Shown: positions 7,190 through 13,572 of the stretch, one piece after another
Layout of the letters: each line of letters opens with the position of its first letter
How positions within the stretch are numbered: the stretch's first letter is position 1
Assembly (NCBI GenBank): GCA_902494545.1
Contig: CABUTP010000009.1
Location: 1 to 17,734 of the forward strand
Direction of reading: 5' to 3'
Length of the DNA: 17,734 nt
DNA from: an uncultured Collinsella sp.
GTDB taxonomy: Bacteria > Actinomycetota > Coriobacteriia > Coriobacteriales > Coriobacteriaceae
Notes under the pieces: generated by a model
What the model saw: the letters and a program-made list of their open reading frames with translations, nothing else
Databases searched by the model: none
What the model was told of the DNA's origin: nothing
Program-made: the position numbers and the translations under genes

Positions 7190-8608
7190 ATGTTTAGAGA
7201 AGATTTTTTATGGGGCGGGGCTCTGGCTGCAAACCAGTGCGAGGGAGGATGGAACGAAGGCGGTCGCGGTTTAGCCAATTCCGACATGCTGCCGTTTGGC
7301 GATCAACGCATGGACGTCATGCGGGGAGACCTTGATCCGCGTGCGTTGGCACCCGACAGCTTCTATCCCGCTCGCAAGGGCATTGATTTTTACCATAGGT
7401 ACAAGCAGGATATTGAACTGTTTGCCCAGATGGGTTTTAAATGCCTGCGCTTATCAATCGCCTGGAGCCGCATTTTTCCCAAAGGAGACGAAGCCGAGCC
7501 CAATGAAGAAGGCCTTGCCTTTTACGAGGATGTTTTTAGGACGTGTCGCGCGCATGACATTGAGCCTTTGGTGACGCTCAACCACTATGATGTCCCCATG
7601 CATCTCGTCGATGCGTATGGCGGATGGCGCGATCGCAGGTTGGTCGACCTGTTCGAGCGATATTCGCGTACCGTGTTCGAGCGCTATCGGGGATTGGTCA
7701 ATTATTGGCTGACCTTTAACGAGATCAACATCATGACGCAGGCGTGCTTTATGGCGGCGGGGATCATCTTCGAGCAAGGGGAGAATCGCTATGCAACGGT
7801 TCACACGGCCGTGCACCATGTATTGGTTGCGAGCGCCCGTGCGGTCGGGGCGTGTCATGAACTGTGCCCTGGGGCGAAGATCGGTTGCATGCTCAACGCA
7901 GGTGTCTTCTATCCGGCTACATGTGATCCGGACGATGTGCTGGCTGCGCAGGCTGAGAATCGCAGCCATTACATGTTTACCGACGTCCAGGTGCGCGGTG
8001 CGTACCCGAGCTATGTTCTCAAGGAATACGCCCGCCATGGTTTTGAGGTGCCCTATCGGGATGATGACCGCGAAGTACTGGCTGCAAACCTGGTCGATTT
8101 CGTCTCGTTTTCGTATTACTCGACGCGCGTCGCAAAAGCGCATGCGGAAGGTCAGTTCGATTCGAACCTTCTTCGCTCGGCGCCTAATCCGTATCTAAAA
8201 CAGGAGCCTTGGGGGAGGTTTATCGACCCCAAAGGGCTGCGCGTCACCATGAATGAAATCTGGGATCGCTATCAAAAGCCGCTGTTCATCGTCGAAAACG
8301 GTTTGGGTGCTCCTGATGTGCCGGAAGATTCGGGTGAAATAGAAGACGACTATCGAGTTGAATACCTGCGGGCCCACATCGAGGCGATGAGGGAGACCGT
8401 CGAGCTCGACGGGGTGGAACTCATGGGATATACCTGTTGGGGCCCGATCGATTTGGTTTCGGTCGCCACAGGACAGATGCGTAAGCGCTACGGGTTTATC
8501 TATGTCGATCGAGACGATAGCGGTGCGGGCTCGTTTGAGAGACGTAAAAAGAAAAGCTTCGAATGGTACCGACGCGTAATAGCAAGCAATGGCGAAGACC
8601 TTGCGTAA
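7190..8608 (+). CDS. bglA: 6-phospho-beta-glucosidase (GH1)
   Basis: Cytoplasmic glycoside hydrolase family 1 enzyme of 472 residues, expected to hydrolyse the 6-phosphorylated beta-glucosides delivered by the PTS permease. It starts with the typical FLWGGALAANQCEGG segment. The acid/base Glu178 lies in TFNEIN (175-180) and the nucleophile Glu369 in FIVENG. Ser424 (DLVS), Lys432 and Tyr434 (KRYGFIYVD) match the phosphate-binding Ser/Lys/Tyr set known for phospho-specific GH1 enzymes, and KKSFEWYRRVI closes the chain as usual. The ATG at 7190 is chosen because it matches the family N terminus and has GAAAGGA at 7173-7179; an in-frame ATG at 7061 would add 43 unrelated residues. Last gene of the licT operon; no clear terminator follows it. 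Confidence 0.93.
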   Translation: MFREDFLWGGALAANQCEGGWNEGGRGLANSDMLPFGDQRMDVMRGDLDPRALAPDSFYPARKGIDFYHRYKQDIELFAQMGFKCLRLSIAWSRIFPKGDEAEPNEEGLAFYEDVFRTCRAHDIEPLVTLNHYDVPMHLVDAYGGWRDRRLVDLFERYSRTVFERYRGLVNYWLTFNEINIMTQACFMAAGIIFEQGENRYATVHTAVHHVLVASARAVGACHELCPGAKIGCMLNAGVFYPATCDPDDVLAAQAENRSHYMFTDVQVRGAYPSYVLKEYARHGFEVPYRDDDREVLAANLVDFVSFSYYSTRVAKAHAEGQFDSNLLRSAPNPYLKQEPWGRFIDPKGLRVTMNEIWDRYQKPLFIVENGLGAPDVPEDSGEIEDDYRVEYLRAHIEAMRETVELDGVELMGYTCWGPIDLVSVATGQMRKRYGFIYVDRDDSGAGSFERRKKKSFEWYRRVIASNGEDLA

Positions 8609-8661
8609 TAACGTTAAGATGGACAAATGCGCCCGTTGGGGGAATAGTCGTGCCACTTCGC

Positions 8662-8688
8662 TTGACAACAGGCTAAACTAGCTATTAA
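8662..8688 (+). promoter_or_regulatory. Predicted promoter of the LacI-family gene
   Basis: A perfect TTGACA (8662-8667) is followed after 15 bases by TATTAA (8683-8688); TTAAAC (8685-8690) would give a 17-base spacer. The decamer CTATTAAACA (8682-8691) recurs exactly at 9971-9980 in the isomerase operon promoter. Confidence 0.5.
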
Positions 8689-8729
8689 ACATTTACTATT
8701 CTGTTTAGATTGAATTTGCGGTCGTTTAG
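8673..8729. promoter_or_regulatory. GTTTAG motif cluster, candidate autoregulatory sites
   Basis: CTAAAC (8673-8678) is inverted relative to GTTTAG (8703-8708), and a second GTTTAG lies at 8724-8729, exactly 21 bp from the first. The same hexamer family with 21-bp spacing occurs upstream of the isomerase gene, so these may be sites for the LacI-family protein encoded next. Confidence 0.4.
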
Positions 8730-8790
8730 TTGCCGAGCCACGGGGCGGTCAAGCCACGATGCTCGGCCGCGACCGATGCTAGGGGGAACG

Positions 8791-9801
8791 ATGGCTAAAG
8801 CAAGCGTCCGCGAGATCAGCCGCATTACCGGCTTTTCGCCCGCAACCGTGTCCAACGCGCTCAACCGCAAGCGCAGCGTGAGCGAGGAGACCGCCAAGGT
8901 CATCCTGGAGTGCGCGCAGTCGCTTGGCTATCAGCAGTCGACGCAGCTCGAGAGCATCCAGTTTGTGCTTGCGCGCAAGACGGGCGCCATCCTGGACGAG
9001 AGCACCTTCCATCCCGCGGTCATCGAGGGCGTGGAGCGCCAGGCGCGTCGCCACGGCATGAGCACGAGCTTTGTCTCGCTCGACTTTAGCGACCTGGACG
9101 CCGTGCGCCCGCAGGTCGAGGGCCTGATCGCCGACCCGTCGGCCGCCATCGTGCTGATGGGTACCGAGCTGGGCGAGGAGGACTACGCCCTGTTCGCCGA
9201 CGCTGCCGCCCACCTGATTGTGCTCGACGGCTGGAGCGATCGCCAGTACTTCGATGCCGTAGTCATCGCCAACACCGATTCGGTGCTGCGTGCTGTGGAT
9301 TACCTCATCGAGAAAGGCCACAGGCAAATCGGCTATCTGGCGGGCGACCTTCGGATCCGCAACTTTAAGGACCGCGAGCGCGGCTATCGCCAAGCGCTTG
9401 AGGACGCGGGCCTCGAGGCCAATCCGGCATGGCGTGTCACGTTGGGCACCACGCTCGAGGGTGCCTATCGCGACATGGGCGTGTGGCTCGACAACGTCTC
9501 GCGCGACGATCTGCCGACGGCTTTCTTTGCCGAGAACGACGTGCTCGCCGTGGGCGCCATGCGCGCGTTCAACGAGCACGGTATTCGCGTGCCCGAGGAT
9601 GTCTCGATCATCGGCTTTGACGACCTGCCTTTGGGCGCCTTCTCCAACCCGACGCTCACCACGGTGCATGTTCCCAAGCACGAGGTGGGCGAGATCGCGG
9701 TGCGTCGCCTGGTGGGCAACATCCGCAACCCCAAGAGCTATACCTGCAAGACGGCCGTGTCGACCTACTTTGTCGAGCGCCAGAGCGTGTGCGAGATCTA
9801 G
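8791..9801 (+). CDS. LacI-family transcriptional regulator
   Basis: DNA-binding sugar-responsive regulator of 336 residues, the usual LacI/GalR length. The helix-turn-helix is at residues 5-25 (VREISRITGFSPATVSNALN), followed by SVSEETAKVI and LGYQQ. The hinge departs from the common YxPN form. The periplasmic-binding-protein-like effector domain ends with the typical AENDVLAVGAMRAF, VPEDVSIIGFDD and TTVHVPKHEVGEIAVRRL segments. The ATG at 8791 follows AGGGGGA (8781-8787) and fits the family N terminus; an in-frame ATG at 8710 would add 27 residues and run through the GTTTAG motifs. Located between the glucosidase operon and the isomerase operon, with its own promoter and terminator; the shared promoter motifs suggest it controls itself and the isomerase/transketolase/kinase operon. 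Effector unknown. Confidence 0.92.
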   Translation: MAKASVREISRITGFSPATVSNALNRKRSVSEETAKVILECAQSLGYQQSTQLESIQFVLARKTGAILDESTFHPAVIEGVERQARRHGMSTSFVSLDFSDLDAVRPQVEGLIADPSAAIVLMGTELGEEDYALFADAAAHLIVLDGWSDRQYFDAVVIANTDSVLRAVDYLIEKGHRQIGYLAGDLRIRNFKDRERGYRQALEDAGLEANPAWRVTLGTTLEGAYRDMGVWLDNVSRDDLPTAFFAENDVLAVGAMRAFNEHGIRVPEDVSIIGFDDLPLGAFSNPTLTTVHVPKHEVGEIAVRRLVGNIRNPKSYTCKTAVSTYFVERQSVCEI

Positions 9802-9867
9802 GCGAAGAAAACGCCGGGGCGCAGGGCGGCAAAGCTCGCTAAGGCAGCCATATCTAACGCTACTAAG

Positions 9868-9893
9868 AGAGGGTCCTTCGGGGCCCTCTTTTT
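9868..9893 (+). terminator. Intrinsic terminator after the LacI-family gene
   Basis: AGAGGGTCC (9868-9876) pairs with GGGCCCTCT (9881-9889, one G-U) around a UUCG tetraloop closed by C-G, an especially stable cap, followed by a run of T (9889-9893). Confidence 0.9.
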
Positions 9894-9915
9894 GTTTCCC
9901 TTGTATGTTCAGTTT

Positions 9916-9953
9916 GTTTACATACCGTTTAGGCTGATTTCTCTACCGTTTAC
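9916..9953. promoter_or_regulatory. Helically phased GTTTA(C/G) direct repeats upstream of isomerase operon
   Basis: GTTTAC (9916-9921), GTTTAG (9927-9932) and GTTTAC (9948-9953) are spaced 11 and 21 bp, about one and two helical turns. The nonamer TACCGTTTA is exact at 9923-9931 and 9944-9952; the last copy overlaps the -35 box. Likely a regulator binding array. Confidence 0.5.
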
Positions 9954-9977
9954 GGGACTTTCGCGCTAGACTATTAA
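9949..9977 (+). promoter_or_regulatory. Predicted promoter of isomerase/transketolase/kinase operon
   Basis: TTTACG (9949-9954) and TATTAA (9972-9977) are separated by 17 bases; each matches its consensus at 4 of 6 positions. The weak boxes and overlapping repeats fit a regulated promoter. Confidence 0.45.
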
Positions 9978-9996
9978 ACAAAAGAGTAAAACATTT

Positions 9997-10033
9997 AGTA
10001 AACAGAACAAAACGAAACATGCGTCTGTTTACT
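9997..10033. promoter_or_regulatory. 10-bp inverted repeat in isomerase leader
   Basis: AGTAAACAGA (9997-10006) and TCTGTTTACT (10024-10033) are perfect complements 17 bases apart, lie after the predicted start of transcription and contain the same GTAAAC/GTTTAC hexamer as the upstream array. Could be a downstream operator or a leader hairpin. Confidence 0.45.
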
Positions 10034-10059
10034 GAACATGTGATTAGGGGAGGACGTAC

Positions 10060-11460
10060 ATGGACAAGATCAAGCTCGGCTTTGTGCCCACGCGCCGCAG
10101 CATCTTTAGCGCGCCGGACGCAATCAAGTATCGCGGCCTGACGGCTGATCGCCTGCGCGAGATCGGCGTTGACATCGTGGATATCGACGACATCAATGAC
10201 GAGGGCCTGCTGTTCGACGACAGCCACATTGAGCCTATCGTCAAGAAATTCCGCGCCGAGGGCGTCGATGGCATTATGCTGTGCCACGCCAACTTTGGCA
10301 CCGAGTACGTTTGCGCTCGCCTTGCCCGCGAGCTCGGCCTGCCCGTGCTGCTGTGGGGCCCGCGCGACGAGCGCCCCGAGCCCGACGGCACGCGCCTGCG
10401 CGATAGCCAGTGCGGCCTGTTCGCCACCGGCAAGGTCCTGCGCCGCTTCCAGGTTCCCTTCACCTACATGACCAACTGCCGCCTGACCGACCCCGAGTTT
10501 GAGCGTGGCGTTTGGGACTTCTTGGCCGTGTGCAACGTGGTCAAGACCTTCAAGCACACCCGCATCCTGCAGATGGCCACCCGTCCATTCGACTTCTGGT
10601 CGACCATGTGCAACGAGGGCGAGCTGCTCGAGAAGTTCAACATCCAGCTTTCGCCTATCCCCATGACCGAACTTGTCCAGGCTGTGCGCGACGCCCAGGC
10701 CGACGAGCAGGCCATGGCCGCCATGCTTGCCCACATCAACGACAGCTTTGAGATCTGCATCCCCGAGGACAAGGTCCCTGCGGTCGCCGGTCTTGCCATC
10801 GCCATGAAGCGCTTGGTCGAGAAGTATGGCTGCAACGCCGGTGCCATTCAGTGCTGGAACGCTCTGCAGGACGAGCTGGGCATTATGCCCTGCGCCGCCA
10901 ACGCCATCCTCAACGAGATGGGCATTCCTATCGTATGCGAGACCGATATCCACGGCGCCATCACCGCGCTGATGGTCGAGGCCGCCGACCTGGGCCGTCA
11001 CCGCGGCATGTTCGCCGACTGGACCGTGCGCCATCCCGATAACGAGAACGGCGAGCTGCTGCAGCATTGCGGCCCCTGGCCCTGCAGCTGCGCGGCCGTC
11101 AAGCCCAAGCTCACCTACCCGCTGGCTTTCGATCACCCCGGCGCGCTGACGGCCGAGGCCAAGCACGGCGACCTCACTCTTGCCCGCTTTGACGGTGACA
11201 ACGGCGAGTACTCGCTGTTGCTGGGCAACGCCCGCGGCATCGACGGCCCGGCCGGCATGGGCACCTATCTGTGGGTCGAGGTTGACAACCTCAAGCGCCT
11301 CGAGGCCAAGATCGTCGAGGGTCCCTACATCCACCACTGCGTCGCTATTCACGCCAACGTGGTGCCGGTGCTCTACGAGGCGTGCAAGTACCTCGGCATC
11401 CAACCCGACCTGTACGACCCGATTGAGCAGGACGTTAAAGCTTACCTGCGCGGTGAGTAG
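10060..11460 (+). CDS. L-fucose/L-arabinose isomerase-like protein
   Basis: Predicted 466-residue cytoplasmic aldose-ketose isomerase of the FucI/AraA-like superfamily (COG2407 style). The N-terminal Rossmann-like region (about 1-170, KIKLGFVPTRR onward) is followed by the C-terminal isomerase domain. Candidate metal ligands by analogy to FucI are Glu294 in IVCETDIHGA, Asp320 in MFADWT and a histidine in the C-terminal HHCVAIHAN stretch (425-431); these are inferred by pattern, not by alignment. AGGGGAGGA (10046-10054) lies five bases before the ATG. First gene of an operon with a split transketolase and an FGGY kinase, so the product ketose is probably phosphorylated and then cleaved. The true sugar is unknown; fucose itself is unlikely because no fuculose-phosphate aldolase is present. 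Confidence 0.8.
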   Translation: MDKIKLGFVPTRRSIFSAPDAIKYRGLTADRLREIGVDIVDIDDINDEGLLFDDSHIEPIVKKFRAEGVDGIMLCHANFGTEYVCARLARELGLPVLLWGPRDERPEPDGTRLRDSQCGLFATGKVLRRFQVPFTYMTNCRLTDPEFERGVWDFLAVCNVVKTFKHTRILQMATRPFDFWSTMCNEGELLEKFNIQLSPIPMTELVQAVRDAQADEQAMAAMLAHINDSFEICIPEDKVPAVAGLAIAMKRLVEKYGCNAGAIQCWNALQDELGIMPCAANAILNEMGIPIVCETDIHGAITALMVEAADLGRHRGMFADWTVRHPDNENGELLQHCGPWPCSCAAVKPKLTYPLAFDHPGALTAEAKHGDLTLARFDGDNGEYSLLLGNARGIDGPAGMGTYLWVEVDNLKRLEAKIVEGPYIHHCVAIHANVVPVLYEACKYLGIQPDLYDPIEQDVKAYLRGE

Positions 11461-11497
11461 GGTCGTGCCTACTTTGTAGCAACGAGCCGGCGCGCTA

Positions 11498-11585
11498 CCA
11501 CAGCACCCAACCTTGCGGTTCAAGCCGTCGCTTGCGTACCAAAGTACGCGGCGCTCCTCTTTCACCGCAATCTTGGGCACTGTGG
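11498..11585 (+). repeat. Long hairpin element, copy 1
   Basis: An 88-base near-palindrome in the gap before the transketolase A gene. Stem blocks are CCACAG/CTGTGG, CCCAA/TTGGG and TTGCGGT/ACCGCAA, separated by two internal loops (CA/CA and CC/TC). The inner hairpin is GCGTAC (11534-11539), loop CAAA, GTACGC (11544-11549). The central 47 bases are almost identical to copy 2 at 13415-13515. No T-run follows, so it is not a standard terminator. Confidence 0.85.
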
Positions 11586-11630
11586 AGACGCGGTGGCTTT
11601 GACTTTGAAATTTCCTGAAAGGAGTTTTTC

Positions 11631-12467
11631 GTGGCAACTATCGAAGAGCTTGAGTCCCTGCGTTGGGACCTTCGCCGCGATTGCGTCGATATCATCATGG
11701 CTGGTGCCGGCGGCCACATCGGCGGTGACATGACGGTGATCGACGCCCTCATGACCCTCTATGCCAACCACCTCAACATTTCGCCCGAGACCGTCGACGA
11801 TCCCAACCGCGACCGCTTCGTGCTCTCTAAGGGCCACGCCATGGAGGCCTACTACGCGGTGCTCTGCCACGAGGGCTATCTTGACCTCGGCGACGTCAAG
11901 GCCCGCTTCTCCAAGTTCGGCAGCCCCTACATCGGTCACCCCAACAACAAGCTCAAGGGCATCGAGATGAACTCGGGCTCGCTGGGTCACGGCCTGCCCG
12001 TTGCCGTGGGCATGGCGCTTGCCGGCAAGATGGACGGCCGCGACTACCGCGTCTACACCATCATGGGCGACGGCGAGCTTGCCGAGGGCTCGGTCTGGGA
12101 GGGCGCCATGAGCGGTGGCAACTACCAGCTCGATAACCTGTGCGCGCTCGTGGACCGCAACCGCCTGCAGATCAGCGGCAGCACCGAGGACGTTATGAAG
12201 CAGGACAGCCAGGAGGAGCGCTGGGCTGCCTTTGGGTGGAACGTGCTGTCCATTCCGGGCAACGACGTCCAGGCCATCGACGCTGCGCTGACGCTTGCCG
12301 CCGAGACCTGCGGCAAGCCCACGGTCATCATCCTCAACACGGTGAAGGGCTACGGCTCGCCCGTTATGGAGGACAAAGCCAGCTGGCATCATCACCTGCC
12401 CAACGATGAGGAATATGCCCAGATCATCGCCGATTTCGCTGCCCATAAGGAGGCCATCAATGGCTAA
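11631..12467 (+). CDS. Transketolase N-terminal (ThDP pyrophosphate-binding) subunit
   Basis: Subunit of 278 residues corresponding to the N-terminal half of transketolase, binding the diphosphate and metal of thiamine diphosphate. Motif GDGELAEGSVWE starts at residue 146 and ends the ThDP motif with the Asn177 of DRNRLQ. Active-site histidines typical of transketolase are visible: His29 (GGHIGG), His69 (KGHA) and His120 (SLGHGL). GTG start at 11631 with GAAAGGAG (11617-11624) six bases upstream. It overlaps the C-terminal subunit gene by eight bases, so both are made together and should form an alpha2beta2 enzyme. It is expected to transfer a two-carbon glycolaldehyde unit from a ketose phosphate; in this operon that donor is probably made by the isomerase and kinase. 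It could also serve the central pentose phosphate pathway. Confidence 0.92.
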   Translation: MATIEELESLRWDLRRDCVDIIMAGAGGHIGGDMTVIDALMTLYANHLNISPETVDDPNRDRFVLSKGHAMEAYYAVLCHEGYLDLGDVKARFSKFGSPYIGHPNNKLKGIEMNSGSLGHGLPVAVGMALAGKMDGRDYRVYTIMGDGELAEGSVWEGAMSGGNYQLDNLCALVDRNRLQISGSTEDVMKQDSQEERWAAFGWNVLSIPGNDVQAIDAALTLAAETCGKPTVIILNTVKGYGSPVMEDKASWHHHLPNDEEYAQIIADFAAHKEAING

Positions 12468-13398
12468 CAAGATCGCCAATCGCAAGGTTATCTGCGACAC
12501 GCTGCTCGAGGCCGCGAAGACCGATAAGGATATCGTCGTCCTGTGCTCCGACTCCCGCGGCTCCGCGTCGCTCACGCCGTTCTTCGATCAGTATCCCCAG
12601 CAGTCCGTTGAGGTCGGCATCGCCGAGCAGGACCTGGTGAGCATCGCCGCCGGTATGGCTTCGTGCGGCAAGAAGTCCTGGGCCGCCTCGCCGGCATCCT
12701 TTGTGACCACGCGCTCGTATGAGCAGTGCAAGGTCGACGTCTCGTACTCCAACACCAACGTCAAACTCATCGGCATCTCGGGCGGCGTGTCCTACGGCGC
12801 CCTGGGTATGAGCCACCACTCCGCGCAGGATATCGCCGCTATGAGCGCGATTCCCAACATGCGCGTGTATCTGCCGAGCGACCGCTTCCAGACCGCCGAG
12901 CTCGTGCGCGCCCTGATAGCCGATAACAAGCCGGCTTACATCCGCGTGGGCCGCAATCCGGTCGAGGACGTGTATACCGAGGACGAGTGCCCGTTCCAGA
13001 TGGACCGCGCCACCTGGGTGCGCCGCGGCAACGATGTGACGCTCGTCGCCACCGGTGAGATGGTCCGCCACGCCGTGGACGCCGCCGACCTGCTGGCTGA
13101 GCAGGGCATCTCGGCAACGGTGCTCGACATGTACTGCGTCAAGCCGCTTGACGCCGAGGCCGTGATTGAGGCCGCCGGTGCCACGCGCGCCGTCGTGACC
13201 GTTGAAGAGCACAGCCCCTTCGGCGGCCTGGGTTCCATGGTCGCGCAGGTGGTGGGCGAGCATTGCCCGCGTCCGGTCAAGTGCCTCTCCCTGCCCGACG
13301 CGCCGGTCATCACCGGCACGAGCCCCGAGGTCTTTGCACACTACGGCCTGACGGGTGCCGGAATCGCGCAGACGGTCGCCGAGTTCCTCGGCAACTAG
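12460..13398 (+). CDS. Transketolase C-terminal (pyrimidine-binding) subunit
   Basis: Subunit of 312 residues matching the pyrimidine-binding and C-terminal domains of transketolase. The catalytic glutamate that activates ThDP is Glu56 in VGIAEQDLV, and GMSHHSAQDIA follows in the pyrimidine domain. The C-terminal domain from about residue 195 includes VTVEEHSPFGGLGS. The ATG at 12460 has AAGGAGG (12447-12453) six bases upstream, inside the end of the preceding gene, giving an eight-base overlap (12460-12467) and coupled translation at equal ratio. An in-frame ATG at 12406 would extend deep into the preceding gene and is rejected. Deoxyxylulose-phosphate synthase is excluded because the two halves and motifs are those of split transketolases. 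Confidence 0.92.
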   Translation: MANKIANRKVICDTLLEAAKTDKDIVVLCSDSRGSASLTPFFDQYPQQSVEVGIAEQDLVSIAAGMASCGKKSWAASPASFVTTRSYEQCKVDVSYSNTNVKLIGISGGVSYGALGMSHHSAQDIAAMSAIPNMRVYLPSDRFQTAELVRALIADNKPAYIRVGRNPVEDVYTEDECPFQMDRATWVRRGNDVTLVATGEMVRHAVDAADLLAEQGISATVLDMYCVKPLDAEAVIEAAGATRAVVTVEEHSPFGGLGSMVAQVVGEHCPRPVKCLSLPDAPVITGTSPEVFAHYGLTGAGIAQTVAEFLGN

Positions 13399-13414
13399 TA
13401 GACACAGACGCTGC

Positions 13415-13515
13415 GTGGCCGCCAAGCACCGCACCTTGCCGTTCAAACCGTCGCTTGCGTACGCAAAGTACGCGGCGCTCCTCTTTCACGGCAATCTGCG
13501 GCACTTGGTGGCCGC
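13415..13515 (+). repeat. Long hairpin element, copy 2
   Basis: A 101-base near-palindrome in the gap before the kinase gene. Stem blocks are GTGGCCG/TGGCCGC (with G-U pairs), CCAAG/CTTGG, CCGCA/TGCGG and TTGCCGT/ACGGCAA, with the same CA/CA and CC/TC internal loops as copy 1. The inner hairpin is GCGTAC, loop GCAAA, GTACGC. Stem bases differ from copy 1 mainly in pairs that keep complementarity. Confidence 0.85.
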
Positions 13516-13572
13516 TCGCTCCTTGTCCGTCGGGTTTTAGTTTTTGAATCGGCGGGGGAGACAGGAGAGTAC

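Noticed and set aside
8710..8790. N-terminal extension of the LacI-family protein from an ATG at 8710
   Set aside because: The added 27 residues do not fit the family, pass through the GTTTAG motifs, and the ATG at 8791 has an adjacent purine-rich ribosome site.
9943..11637. A 564-codon open frame on the minus strand antisense to the isomerase gene
   Set aside because: It is a shadow of the GC-rich codon pattern of the plus-strand gene; low-complexity product, no family motifs, and the plus-strand protein is clearly recognisable.
11495..11752. Short minus-strand frame through hairpin copy 1 encoding a peptide similar to one through copy 2 (both contain AVKEERR or similar Arg-rich text)
   Set aside because: Similarity comes from the repeated DNA element itself; different lengths, no ribosome site, and partly antisense to transketolase.
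13516..13546. T-rich stretch after hairpin copy 2 as a terminator
   Set aside because: The T-run begins about 20 bases after the stem end with no adjacent GC-rich hairpin, and the kinase gene appears to belong to the same operon.
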